The notes under the pieces are model-generated. The model worked only from the letters and a program-made list of their open reading frames with translations, was not told the origin of the DNA and did no database searches. From contig OY759217.1 in assembly GCA_963662175.1 (NCBI GenBank), positions 19,470,562 through 19,534,561 of the forward strand: a DNA stretch of 64,000 bases, written 5' to 3'. Shown one piece after another: positions 52,779 to 63,674 of the stretch. The position numbers were made by a program, and so were the translations under genes. This DNA comes from Aradus depressus. Lineage: Eukaryota; Arthropoda; Insecta; Hemiptera; Aradidae. The first letter of the stretch is position 1. Each line of letters opens with the position of its first letter.

Positions 52779-52815
52779 ACCACTGATGATGACTCTTAGT
52801 CTATGAAAATCCATT
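52779..52815 (+). ncRNA. hammerhead-like motif, paired stem II
   Basis: CCA-CTGATGA (52783-52789), T, GACT-CTT-AGTC, TAT, GAAAATCC. Stem II pairs over 4 bp but is offset from GAAA by three bases. Confidence 0.35.
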
Positions 52816-52890
52816 CTAGTAATTAAATAAAGGTGGGAAGATATCTTGTTGTTCCATTGGAAATATACCTTTTCCACTTTACCGTAGGCT

Positions 52891-53233
52891 TAGGTTAGGT
52901 TTTATGACTCATGCCCGGGCTTTAACTACGAGGTCATATCGCCTACTACCAGAGCGCTCTTTCGTCACTCTTGTGGACATGAGCCCGACTCTACTGTGGG
53001 AGTCCTAAATTTTGCCTACCCTAAATTTTTATTCATCTAGGGTAGGGGTCTTTAACGAGTACCTGACATTGTACAGGCTCGGGACCATCGCTTAACGTCC
53101 CATCCGAAGGAAAGCCTGCTTAAGTTTATTTTACCTGCCAGATAAAATAAACTAAGGGCCTCGGTCGGGTTACGAACCCACGTTCTTGAGCTCAGAAGGC
53201 AAGCACGCATACCACTGAGCTACCAGCGCCCTC
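52891..53233 (-). mobile_element. tSINE with 12-bp target duplication
   Basis: TTACCGTAGGCT at 52879-52890 and 53234-53245. TTAGG tail, close to consensus. Confidence 0.95.
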
Positions 53234-53245
53234 TTACCGTAGGCT

Positions 53246-53744
53246 GAAGGAGAGATATTTCACCTGCAGTTAGTTATTATTTATTTACATTCTCCCTTTT
53301 TTTTATTGCTATTGAATTTTCTTTAATAACTTTTCCCCTCTTTTTGGTGCCTGTAAAGAGAGAGTTGTTTCCTCTTTTTAGATCTTCAATTTTTTATTGA
53401 CTCCCTTTCATGTTTTGTTATTTGGTTTCAAGCTCTCAGTTGCTTTTTAAATTTTTAATCAAGACGGGCAAAATCTCTCGGAACATAAAACACAAAATAA
53501 GAGGAAAATGTTTGTTTTTATTCCGATTTTCAACATTTTTATTCCACTTGTTAGAAAAAGTATATAATCCTGGAAATTCCTTAACGTTTTAAACATTTAT
53601 AGAATAAAGAATTCATCTTCTTTTTTTTTTTCAAAGACATGCATTTTAATAGAGTCCCTGATACTTTCAAACGAAATAAACGTAACTTCATAAAAAATCA
53701 ACTAAAAAATAAATAAAATCTAAACCTTCTTGACATTTTTACTC
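53246..53744. other. spacer, partly duplicated from 52200
   Basis: tttcacctgcagttag and tattgctattgaattttct match 52200-52380. Otherwise nothing. Confidence 0.4.
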
Positions 53745-54180
53745 CATTGAAGTATAAGCGAAGTTATGTAATCAGAATTTCGATGCGGAGTTTTCAACGG
53801 AATTTCATTTTTTCCGACCTCTTGAATCGAAAAATTTAAAAAAAAAATGCTGTCTGTCTGTACGTCTGTGAACACGATAATTCCCGATAGAATGAATGTA
53901 TTGATAAGAAATTTCAGGTGTTAATATGCCCTATAAAGACGACACCTATCAATTTTCAGCGAAATAGTTCGAAAGGATGGTCAACCAGAGTTGGAGCTTA
54001 ACTCCCAATAACTGCCGATGTAACGAATGTATCGACATGAAATTTTATATTTCAATTCAAAACTCTATAAGGATGGCATCTATTAACCTTCTGCGAAAGG
54101 AAGAAGGGAGGACCAGAGCAGAGGCATCGATTTAAAAATCCTAATAACTGCCGATGTAATAAATGTATAGGGACTTTTTT
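53745..54180 (+). repeat. Rep-A, left part of a long copy
   Basis: Follows the family from ttatgtaatcagaatttcga through ctgtctgtacgtctgtgaac to three modules; broken at aatgtatagggac by a LINE. Confidence 0.85.
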
Positions 54181-54465
54181 TTTTTTTTTTTATTGGTTGC
54201 CTCTCCGTTTTTTTACAATATTCTATATTTACATGTTGCTATGGACCGGCTCGTGGCTACAGTCTACAGTCGTCCTTGATTTTCAGCGCTTTACGTCGAG
54301 TGAGCTCGGGATCTGTCGGGGGGCTCTGTTCTGCCTACTTCCCGGAGTCGGGGCCAGCCGCCGCCGGGTTAAAAAGGCTTTCTTGATTCTCCACCAGGAG
54401 GAGACGAACCGACCAAAAGCCAGGTAGCCAGCCTCCGTCATCAGTCCCGGCAGGTTCAGCCCTAA
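54181..54465 (-). pseudogene. R1-like LINE 3' end inserted in Rep-A
   Basis: Minus strand encodes GLNLPGLMTEAGYLAFGRFV, SSWWRIKKAFLTRRRLAPTP and a stop after IPSSLDVKR, then a 3' UTR and A tail (T run at 54174-54192). Flanks aatgtatagggac and aatgtattgagaac are an aged target duplication. The frame of about 58 codons is intact, so this copy is younger than 47645-47905. Confidence 0.75.
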
Positions 54466-54640
54466 ATGAATGTATTGAGAACAAATTTAGTATGTAGATT
54501 CAGAAGACACTATACAAGCCAAATAAATGTACAGTTTTAGCCCAAACGGTCGATTGGCTTTGGAGGAAGAGCAAAAAAATAATTGGTTCATTCTTACTGA
54601 GGAAGTTATAGCCGGTGATTCACCGACGACTTTTTTGTTT
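54466..54640 (+). repeat. Rep-A, right part
   Basis: aaatttagtatgtagattca, tcgattggctttggagg, agccggtgattcaccgacg and T run. Confidence 0.85.
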
Positions 54641-54674
54641 CTCTATTATTACACTTATTGTTAGTGTAATTATC

Positions 54675-54912
54675 AATAGTTGACTTATATAGCGACAATC
54701 CTTATACTAGATTTTGTGGCGATACAATCGATTATATGAGCGGTTATTATGGTTTTTGAGTTGAGCCCCCATTTCATCTTCTCTTCGGCCGATTCCAATG
54801 AGAATCAACATTCATTCTATCGGGAGTTGTCGTGGCCACAGACTTTTTTTTTCCGGAGGTCGAATAACATAAAATTTATTTGAAAACTACATTGAATTTC
54901 TGATCAGATTTG
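54675..54912 (-). repeat. Rep-A copy
   Basis: caatagttgacttatatagcg, tgagttgagcccccat, attctatcgggagttg. Forms an inverted pair with the preceding plus-strand copy. Confidence 0.75.
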
Positions 54913-55880
54913 GAGGAATATACGCCACCACCTTTATATAGTTTTCTCTGAGCTTTAGTTTCTCGAGATGTGGAAGAATATCGAGGGGCGCTAACAACTC
55001 ATAGTTGATACACGAAATTAGTTAAATCTTTAAATCAATTTTTACTCCGGAATATATGGAATAAATTATATATAAATGTTAATGATGTAAGTGCTGAAAT
55101 CATTAAGGCATAAAATTATGTAATTAAGTTGTTTTGTAGAAACATACAATCAACAATACCATTTTTAGTAGATACTGAAATTGCCATTATATTTTTATAA
55201 TAAATAAAAAATTATATATAGGAGAGTTTAAATGCAGGCCCACTAAGAGCCTTTTCAATAGCATAAACAAGGAGATATTCTAAGAGCTATATTATGTTGC
55301 CATTTCAGAACTCAAAAGGAAGAAAAAACATTGCGGCATTATAGAATGGAATAGGAGATAGAACCTTCTTTCGGATGACTTCCAGTGCTAAGGGAATGTA
55401 AGCAATGGAGTTACATCCCTTCTAAAAGCCCTCATTTATTTACTTTTGTAACATTGCATATATAATATCGCCGTTGCCATTCAAAGGCGACAAATTCTGC
55501 CGTAAGCCTTTGGGTCTCTATCTTTAAACTTACGAAAAATATGTGCAAGCTTAGAAATATCTGCAAAATGTAGCTTATACACAAAAATGTGTTGATGCCT
55601 ATAAGTGTGATTAAAACTCCGTAAGGACGCCACGAATCAATTGTCACCCGAATCAGGGAAGTCGTATAAAAAGTATCCGGTTCAACACAATGTAAACTAC
55701 CTCTAACTTCCCCGCTGGTTATCCGCTGCCTCCTAGATAACGATGAGACCCACAGCCTCTAGGATATCGATACCACTGCCTGCTAAGTTTCCGCTGATTA
55801 TCTAGTTATCGATCCGTCGTTAACTTCCTGCTGGTTAACCATCTCAGATGTCGATCACAACCTTCTATAATCTTACGAAT
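54913..55880. other. spacer with a motif cluster
   Basis: A Rep-A phrase at 55605-55665. At 55690-55860 the words ccgctg(g/a)ttatc and atcgat recur three times each in a GC-moderate stretch. No gene. Confidence 0.35.
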
Positions 55881-55884
55881 ATCT

Positions 55885-56000
55885 GTTCATCTATAAACAT
55901 ATCAACAAGAAATTTAGTATGATGATTCAGAAATGGCTGAGTAAAGCAACTATTTATTTTCAACCAAATCAATAAAGCCAAACTATCTTAGTGCGTTTTC
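55885..56000 (+). repeat. Rep-A fragment
   Basis: ataaacatatcaacaagaaa / tttagtatgatgattcag. Confidence 0.6.
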
Positions 56001-56640
56001 AGTGCAGAACGTAAATGCCTGTATTATACTACTGACCTAAATTTTGAATACTTATGCACGCACAGACACGTCATCGATTTCACCTTAAAACATGTTTTTT
56101 TGGTTTATGATCATGAATTTTTTCATGGTACCATTAATGAAAATATAAATTACTTTCGTATAATTGGTATAAGAAAATAAAATTCGAACAGACTTCTTTA
56201 GAGAATTTTCTACAAGGAATTCTAGTTCATTGATTGAATACGTTAATCTCGAGTAAATTTATCAAATTTAGATAAGTGACGAAATGCTTCAAGTTCCAAA
56301 CTTAAATTGAGTTTGGCCAACTTAGATCTGTTGGAAGGTTGTTTGATTGAAAAGCTGAACCTTCCTGCATCCCTTAGCTCAACTGGTAATTACAGATGGC
56401 ACTTGTTGAGGTAACAATACTCAACGAATTTTTGAGATAACTGAACCCTTCTCCCTCCCTTAGTCAATGAATGAATTTTGTATATTGTTGTAAGCTTTTT
56501 TTATTTTATTAAGATTACAATTTGTTTTGGGTACATGTATTTTTAAAGCTATAATAATTAATTCGGACTAAAAAAGTCATATTTTAAAATTTTATAAAAC
56601 AACTTTTATTGTCGTACATTTTTACAAAAAAACTAAGAAC
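56001..56640. other. AT-rich spacer
   Basis: At 56495-56530 the minus strand shows AATAAAATAAAAAAAG, possibly a small retro-insertion end. Nothing else. Confidence 0.35.
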
Positions 56641-56644
56641 ATGT

Positions 56645-56950
56645 TGGTTATTATGACTCATGCCCGGACTACTAGGTCATATAGCTATGACCAGAGCGCT
56701 CTTTCGTCACTCTGGTGGACATGCGCCCGACTCTACTATGGGAGTTCTACCCAAAATTTTTATTCACCTAGAGTAGGGAATACAATCCTGACATCGTACA
56801 GGCTCGGGATCATCGCTTAACGTCCCATCCGAAGTGCACAAAGCTTTTTCAGTTCCCAGATAAATAAACCTAAGGACCTCGGCCGGGTTTTGAACCCGCG
56901 ATCTGGAGCTCAGTAAGCAAATACGCACACCACTGAGCTACTGGCCCTCC
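56645..56950 (-). mobile_element. tSINE
   Basis: tggttattatgactcatgcc to accactgagctactggccc, with several small deletions; B box gggttttgaaccc. Confidence 0.85.
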
Positions 56951-57413
56951 AGTAATAGTAATAATATATATTTCCGTTAAACCAAAACATGGTAATTGAA
57001 TACGTCACACAATTGTGTGAGTTAAAATAGCTTATGAATTATATACATCAACCTATATTAAATCTTATAATACGAACATGGAATAATAATAATATATTCT
57101 TTAAATAACAAAATAATATATGATAAATGACATTCTTAATACATGACACTATTTATATTTTTAAATGTAAATATTTTTTTTTATGTATCTATAAGTCTTC
57201 TACCAGGACTTCTAATGTTCCTTTTCTATGTCGATGCGATGCGATCGTGGGCTCCTTCAAGCCACAAAGAGCAAAATATAGGGAAAACAGACTAAAAGGA
57301 AGGGAAATATATCAAAAAAGAATATATATGCATATATAAATATAAACAAATATTAGTAAAGTAAATAATATAACCAAAATAACTGAGATAATAATAAAAA
57401 GATTAAATAAAAG
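56951..57413. other. AT-rich spacer
   Basis: Starts with text shared, inverted, with 22470-22500 (ttccgttaaacca). No gene. Confidence 0.35.
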
Positions 57414-57415
57414 TA

Positions 57416-57711
57416 CAGTAGACTCTCCCTTATCCGGCGTTGCCGGGACCGACGTGACGCCGGATAACAGAAAACGTCGGATAACGGAAATCATCAATTA
57501 ATGAGAAAAAAATATATCAATTAAAGCATAAAAAAAAAGTGTTTTTAGGTGAGCTAAGGAATAAAACACCTATGTATTTCACGTGGCTCATTTAATTGAT
57601 AATCCAATAATTGAATGTTAATTTTAGTTTAACGAATTTGATAATATTTTGCGAGCGTCGGATAAGGGAGCGCGCCGGTTAACAGAACGTCGGATAAGGG
57701 AGAGTCTACTG
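57416..57711. mobile_element. pogo/Tigger-like MITE, 296 bp
   Basis: Perfect 21-bp inverted ends starting CAGTAGACTCTCCCTTATCC, TA duplication at 57414-57415 and 57712-57713. Sub-terminal copies of cgtcggata on both sides. No coding sequence. Well preserved. Confidence 0.93.
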
Positions 57712-57978
57712 TAATTACAATAGAAATTATAATGTATGTAAGGTGGAGGACCTCTCTGCCAGGATGATGATAATGAAAGCTTTTCATACAGCTATTTTAT
57801 CCTTTTTCAACAATAGAAAAAATTAATTTTCCGAATTTTTTGGGAATTGAACGTTTTTTAGTTGAACATTGAATTTTTGTATTGTATCTATTGTTTTAGT
57901 AAGAGCCGTCTTGGTGCAAACAATGGGACAAAGTGTATTCTTCATCATACAAAAAAGTTAATAATAAATAAGTAAGTT

Positions 57979-58046
<68 letters not shown>

Positions 58047-58440
58047 ATATAATGTAATGTAATGTTAATTAAACAAAATGAGAGATGAATGGAATTCTAG
58101 TTTGGTGTACCTCAATTTTTTTAATATCCTTTGATATTCTTAATATACCACAACTAATTAACTTGAGGCAACAATTTTTTATATATTTTTTCTCTAGCCT
58201 TTGAGAAAAAACAAATACACCTACTTACTTGATCAAAACCACTCATCAAAGACTATCTTTACACAGGCAATCTTCCTTTTTCCAAAAAGATCAAAAAAAT
58301 ATTTTTAATAGTTACAAGCTTTGTGGGAAGAATATCTGCTGGTATATTATACCATTCCTTTTATACCAGAAGGGTAGTATATACTATACATATTAATATG
58401 TCTTTTATTTAGTTTATTAATATTAAGAAGAAAACTGAAC
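57712..58440. repeat. AT-rich spacer with (AT)n 57983-58042
   Basis: About 30 AT units, the longest microsatellite of the window. No gene in the rest. Confidence 0.85.
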
Positions 58441-58445
58441 AATTA

Positions 58446-58860
58446 TTTTGAAAAGAATGAAATGAATGAATGAAATGAAATGAAAATAAATTTTATTCTG
58501 GGACCGAGGTCCCCTAAGAATAAATACATGACAGTCCCTGGACAGAGCAACATATAAAATGAAATATCAGTGATGAGATAAAGGTGCTACAGTGGATAAA
58601 ACCAAGAGCAAAATGAATAAAACTAAATAGGAAAATACCATTAAATAAAAATAAAATAGATAATGATGAAATAATTAAAAAAATAAATAAATAAACTAAT
58701 AGCAAAAAAGGAGTTAAATTAACAGCTTCAATGTGAAGAAATCAAAAGAAGATAAATAAAGATAAAATAAATTACAAAGCAAAAACAAATATGTATATAA
58801 ATATCAACATAATGGAGGAGGAAATCTGACCCAGGCTTGCTATAAAAAATTAATTTAAGA
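58446..58860 (-). mobile_element. LINE-H 3' end
   Basis: Minus strand ends gtatttattcttaggggacc, AATAAA, then an ATTTC/ATTC tail (58451-58484). Same ending as 61381-62010. Upstream is T-rich 3' UTR without a protein match, so the clade is unknown. Confidence 0.7.
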
Positions 58861-59097
58861 AAAACTGATGAAAAATTTAAAAAAATATATATAAAATAAA
58901 GGGATGAAGTGAATGAATTTATTTAAAAAACAGAGTAAAAATGGTTATTTATTATGAAATAAAATATAATAACAATAATACAGAACATGTATAACTATTA
59001 TATTGTCTAATTCCACAAATATATATATATATATACGTAAGATTATACCTAAGATACCACCTGAAATTACCGAAGATTGTCCCACACTGACCCCTGT

Positions 59098-59159
59098 GTT
59101 AGTTAGATATTATGACTCATGCCCTGGCTTTAACTACAAGGTCATATCGCCTACTACCA
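59098..59159 (-). mobile_element. tSINE tail fragment
   Basis: gttagatattatgactcatg ... tcatatcgcctactacc; the rest is missing. Confidence 0.8.
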
Positions 59160-59181
59160 ACGAATTGCATATTTACTAAAT

Positions 59182-59635
59182 TTTTTTTTTTTTTTTTCCA
59201 TTGGAGGGGGAAATGCTGTGACGCACATCCAGCCCTGGATAGTGTGGGACTCGAGCCGATTCACCATACCCACTAAAACCCCCTCCTTGCCGATCCTGAT
59301 TCCCTTCCGCGGAACTGACGGTCTGTCATTACTTCGCGGAAGGGAGGAAGGGTGGCTGGTAACGCCCCTTCTTCTGTTTTATTGCCGCTACTGTTCCTTG
59401 TCAGCCCTCTCCTGGAGGGCCAACCCGCCCATGATGAGCGCTGCAAAATCGCAGCCCTCTCCTGGGAGCGCAGCATAGCGTCCACGTAACTGGTAGCAGT
59501 CAGTGGGGCGCCCATGCTGCACTCCAGATTTTTCCTTCCCTCCTCAAATCTGGGACATTTGAGGGGGACATGCTCCGCCGACTCCGTCTCACCAAGGCAC
59601 GCGGGGCAGTCTGGTGTTGTTGCTGCCCCGATTTT
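59182..59635 (-). pseudogene. R1-like LINE, 5'-truncated, with target duplication
   Basis: Flanked by ATTTACTAAAT (59171-59181, 59636-59646). On the minus strand it begins in frame KIGAATTPDCPACLGETESA, EHVPLKCPRFEEGRKNL: a C-x2-C-x8-H-x4-C zinc knuckle typical of the C-terminus of R1/I/Jockey-type ORF2. Continues YVDAMLRSQERAAILQ, and ends in an A tail (T run 59182-59199). The frame stays open to about 59273. Confidence 0.85.
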
Positions 59636-59699
59636 ATTTACTAAATCTATTCAAGCGTCAAACAATATATTAAATAAAGCAGTGTAAATAAATTATTAA

Positions 59700-59850
59700 A
59701 AATCTCGGAAGGCCGACACTTATTAACTGCCGTCGGAATTGGCTGAAGGGAAGAAAGGGGGAGGGGGCTTAACTCAAAAACCCCAACAATAACTGATGTA
59801 TCGACATGAAATTTTTTATTTAAATTCAAAACCCTATAAGAATATTTTTT
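59700..59850 (+). repeat. Rep-A fragment
   Basis: attaactgccgtcggaattg, gatgtatcgacatgaaattt, aaaaccctataag. Confidence 0.7.
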
Positions 59851-60330
59851 CATTTTTGCATAAGTGAATTCTGAAAAAAATGAAATTTTATTAAAAACTG
59901 AACATGGAATTTTTTTATAAGTTGAACCTTCATCAGCATCCAAACCCACCCGAATTTGAACAAAATCCATTACAGTGTTTTTTTTTTTAATCTGCATACT
60001 CCATGATTTAACCAACAGAATTTTTTTTAAATTTGATTCTGATAATTTCTTCTTTTTTTGACAAATTCATTTTTTTTAATTGTGTTGTAACATTTAATTC
60101 CTCGCGACAATATCTGAGAAAAAAAAACATTGAATGAGCTTCAAGCTAACCCAGGATTATCTATTCATCGATTTATGATTAATCGCTGAAATTTAACATT
60201 GGGATTTAGAAACACGGAAGTGGTGGGCAGAAAAAAATGCCGTAAATCAATCTACTTGAGGTAGAAGTTGTATCGAGTAGAGGGAGGAATGGAAATAGGG
60301 AGGAGAAGGGGGTGGGGGAAAATAAATGGT
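59851..60330. other. spacer
   Basis: No gene recognised; a minus-strand frame at 59647-60015 is mostly Rep-A in another reading. Confidence 0.35.
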
Positions 60331-60540
60331 CGGTGAAACACCGATATACTTACTCAGGATGAATCATTTAAGTTTTCACTCTCCCTCCCAAACCAATCAA
60401 CTGTTTAGGTTAATTATTAATAGTTGACTTTCTGAGTCGAGCCCCCTCCTCTCATCCCCCCTTTCCTTTCGGCCGATTTCCATTGAAATTAGTAGGTAGG
60501 TACCGTTCTTATAAGGTTTTGAATAAGTATACATACGTAA
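60331..60540 (-). repeat. Rep-A copy
   Basis: gtcggtgaaacaccgat (end hairpin), cactctccctcccaaacc, tttcggccgatttccattg. Confidence 0.75.
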
Positions 60541-60545
60541 TTTGC

Positions 60546-60690
60546 AATAATGTTCAATCTAATCCAAAGGTATAAATTATCTTACTGGGTTAACAGGGAA
60601 AATGAATAGCGTAGAATAAGAGAACAAATATTGTGTTTATTTAACTAAACCTACATTATAAATAAAATTAAAATATCAATATGAAATAAA
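60546..60690 (-). repeat. Rep-D, piece before a Jockey insertion
   Basis: Reverse of 5330-5480 (aatctaatccaaaggt, agggaaaatgaatag, gagaacaaatattg). Confidence 0.75.
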
Positions 60691-60699
60691 AAATCAAAT

Positions 60700-61055
60700 C
60701 AATGACAATAACAATTTTAAAAACCACTACCAGATACCTTAACGTACCTTTTGTCACCGAAGTCGCTAAATCCAAGTATAAAAAATTATTTTCTCTTTTT
60801 AGTTCCCATAATAATCCTCTTGTCCCTGCCCTCCATTCTGCCATACTTCTCCAACGACGGCTTAAGCGTCAATGGCCTAGAGACCTCCTTAGCAGCAGCA
60901 GTGATAATGACAGTGATTAGTAACAAATGAGAGGAAAATAAGTGACTAGGGAATTGACATTTTGACATTGCCATTATCTCTGTATTAGCATATTTGTTAG
61001 TTGTATATATATTTATATAGTTGTAAATAAAAAATAAAAAATAAATTAAAAAAAA
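60700..61055 (+). pseudogene. Jockey-like LINE 3' end inserted in Rep-D
   Basis: Frame 60702-60920 reads LNVPFVTEVAKSKYKKLFSL, FSSHNNPLVPALHSAILLQR, RLKRQWPRDLLSS and stop. It is the same LINE as 8225-8690 but with the frame unbroken. The 3' UTR ends gttgtaaataaaaaataaa, an A-rich tail. Only the last ~65 codons are present. Confidence 0.87.
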
Positions 61056-61059
61056 ATAA

Positions 61060-61265
61060 TTTCTACATCAACTTCTTTTCAGTTTAAATATTGTGGCCAT
61101 TCTTTGTTTCAATGTTATTTTGGGCATATAAACATATAAATAAATAAAAGTACCTTTGCGCATTTCCTTCACTGTTATTTTCACTACATGGTTCACTACA
61201 CCTTAACCCTGAAAACACTTCTCTCTCTAGACTAAGTTATTGCACTCCTAACAGCTGTTTTTACA
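61060..61265 (-). repeat. Rep-D, piece after the insertion
   Basis: Reverse of 5085-5290 (gcgcatttcc, ggccattctttg, aacagctgtttttac). Confidence 0.7.
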
Positions 61266-61324
61266 CAAATAAAAATAATTGATTTATAATATTTTAATAT
61301 CTTAATGTGTGTAAATTTCTTACA

Positions 61325-61380
61325 GCACAACGAAGTATAGGGGAAGTTATGCAATCGGTCAGAAATTTGGTGTAGAGTTA
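61325..61380 (+). repeat. Rep-A left end, before LINE-H
   Basis: cgaagtataggggaagttat / gcaatcggtcagaaattt. Confidence 0.75.
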
Positions 61381-62010
61381 ATCCCAATTATCTAATCATT
61401 CAAATTACTTTTCCATTTTTTTCTCTCTCTCTTTTTTGTCTTTGTCATTCTCTATTTTTATTATATTTTTTTTATCATATTTTTTAAACTATTCGATCAT
61501 AATCAATAGTACTCATTTTTGGCTCATTTACACATTAATATATTTTTATTATGCATTTATTTATTTTTTACCTTATCTTATTTTCTGCTTTCTAAATTAA
61601 TTTTATTTTTAACTTTGGCTGGGCATCCTTCCTTCTCTTTTATAATCAACCATCATATTACTATGCTCGATCGATTTATATTTATATTATCAATTTTATT
61701 TCTTTCTTAGTTATATAGATTTGCTTTTTTTCTTTTTTCCTAATTCTTTTTTATTTTTGTAGATACTTTTATTTATTTTGTTTCATCATAGAAGTTGTTA
61801 ATTTTATGTTTTTTTCCTGTTTTTCTATTTCCTGTTTATCTATTTTTTAGTTGTATAGTTTTTCTCCAATGTAGCACTGATTTTTATTTACCTACCTATC
61901 TTTTTATTTCTTTGTTCTGATACTATCTATATTTCATTGTTTCGTTTTCTTTACTCTGTATGTATTTATTCTTAGGGGACCTCACCTCAAAATATTTTTC
62001 ATTTCATTTC
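61381..62010 (+). mobile_element. LINE-H 3' end inserted in Rep-A
   Basis: T-rich 3' UTR (ccaatgtagcactgat), then gtatttattcttaggggacc and tail catttcatttc. Rep-A resumes right after it (taactatatgaggaatgtat). Confidence 0.72.
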
Positions 62011-62185
62011 AATAACTATATGAGGAATGTATCGACAAAATTTAGAAAGTTTATTCAGAAGTTTCTGTGTAAGTCTACTATAGATTTTTATCCTATTTGG
62101 TTTTGGACGAAGAGCAACAACTTAATTGATTATTTCAAGGTGGGGAAGTACACTGCTCGTGACTTACCGACGACTTTTCTACTTG
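62011..62185 (+). repeat. Rep-A right part, after LINE-H
   Basis: aatgtatcgacaaaatttag, gtggggaagtacactgctcg, accgacgactttt. Confidence 0.78.
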
Positions 62186-62665
62186 TCCAGTTTATTGGTG
62201 TGAAAACTTGCTATAAAAACTCCCATTGACACGGAACTGCAATACCTTCTATTGAGCACAGCCTATTTGTGATTCTCCCTTTGTGTGTGTAATTAAAGGA
62301 AAAGTAAGTAAAACTGCCTAGGAAAAAAGAACTTTAGAACCATTTTCCCGAACTTTGAACAAGTCCTAAAAGTTGAAACCCACCAAGTTGAGTATCCCTT
62401 AACTAAATTTAAAGAGGAGTAATGGGTGAGAAGAGGGCTTTATTAGACTTTCCCATCCCCCCACCCCTAAGGATCAGGAGGACCAAAGGAAGAACTTTGG
62501 ACAGGAAGAGGAGGGAAAATTAAAATTATTTGGAGAAAAGTAAGGGAAGACTGTGTCCTAGGTGGAACTTATCAAGATTAATAGTCAGAACGTCTTTCCA
62601 CACAATGGTTTAATACTAAACGGAACTTTTAAGACCATTTTTCTCTCTTAAATTAGAGGCAGTAA
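62186..62665. other. spacer
   Basis: No gene or repeat recognised. Confidence 0.4.
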
Positions 62666-62668
62666 AAA

Positions 62669-62985
62669 AAATTGTCGGTGAATCATCTGCTATGTACATC
62701 CCCAACGAATTAATCAATTATGTTTTCTCTCTCCCTCTATCGACTCTTTGTGCTAAAACTCAATATCTGACTTACGTTGTGGCTTCTAAATCCTCATACT
62801 AAATTTTGTGTAGATAAACTCATTGGTTATTGGGATTTTTGAGATGAACCCTCCTCTAATCCTTCCTTCCCCTTTGGCTGTTTCCGCTGAAATATAATAA
62901 GTGTCGTCCTTATAGGGCTTTGAATTTACATATGAAATCTCGTGTAAATGCATTTATTATATCGGCAGTTAATAGAATTTTTGTG
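62669..62985 (-). repeat. Rep-A copy
   Basis: ttgtcggtgaatcatctg, aaactcaatatctgac, taagtgtcgtccttatagg, atatcggcagttaatag. Confidence 0.8.
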
Positions 62986-62989
62986 TTGT

Positions 62990-63360
62990 TTATGGGTAGA
63001 TCAAGAAATCATCTAAACATATGTTTCAAAACTACATTTCAGGGCGGTTTTTCTAGTTTTCGGCATGGATCTCGGAAAGCGGACGACTTGCAAAAAATCG
63101 TATTTCATATAAAGAATGTATTTTGTTTTTCTCTACAAATTGTACTTGAAAATATTTTTGATTAGGTCATAAACATAAGCGGTATTTTGTAAAATGTACT
63201 TAGGCCCCGGAATAAAGTGGACTCAATTTTCGGCTGGTTTTGGTCAAAATCTAATCAGACCTAAGTTAGCATATGTGACTCCTTCATTCCAAATTCCAAG
63301 TTCATAGCTACAATAGTTTTTGCAGTAGAGAGCTCACAACTTTCACTACTTCCTTATATT
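62990..63360 (-). repeat. Rep-B copy
   Basis: gtttcaaaactacatttcag, tggatctcggaaagc, ggtattttgtaaaatgtact, then the left half (gtcaaaatctaatcagacct, agttcatagctacaatag). Confidence 0.78.
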
Positions 63361-63361
63361 C

Positions 63362-63600
63362 TCTATTCTTGGCCTCCCGTCTCCATCTTCTTACACCCAT
63401 CTTTCAGAGGTCGTCCTCCAGCCAACGTAAGTGGAGTCTACCTCTTCTTCTTTGTCCTCCTGGGTGTCCCTCCAGTATCCTTCTCGGCAATCTGTCTGGC
63501 TCCATCTTCTGTAAATGCCCCAGCCATCGAAGCCGCCCCTGCTTCACTAAGGCCACCAGGTCCGGGCTCTTGTACAGATCACTCACACCCTTCTCAAAAT
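63362..63600 (-). pseudogene. LINE ORF2 C-terminal fragment
   Basis: Minus strand: LYKSPDLVALVKQGRLRWLG, HLQKMEPDRLPRRILEGHPG, GQRRRGRLHLRWLEDDL, stop, KMGVRRWRR. This is the R-RWLGH--RM ... P-G-R-RGRP-LRW-D block that ends RTE/CR1-type reverse transcriptases. It sits inside Rep-B. Confidence 0.82.
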
Positions 63601-63674
63601 TATTTCATATTGGCATTATTACTGGGCATAGAATGTCTACTCTCAAGATACTATTATAAGTACCAATACGTAAC

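Noticed and set aside
59940..59960. CTGATGA on the minus strand near 59945
   Set aside because: No GAAA partner at a suitable distance and no stem II.
59647..60015. 122-codon minus-strand frame
   Set aside because: Most of it is a Rep-A module read in another frame; no domain.
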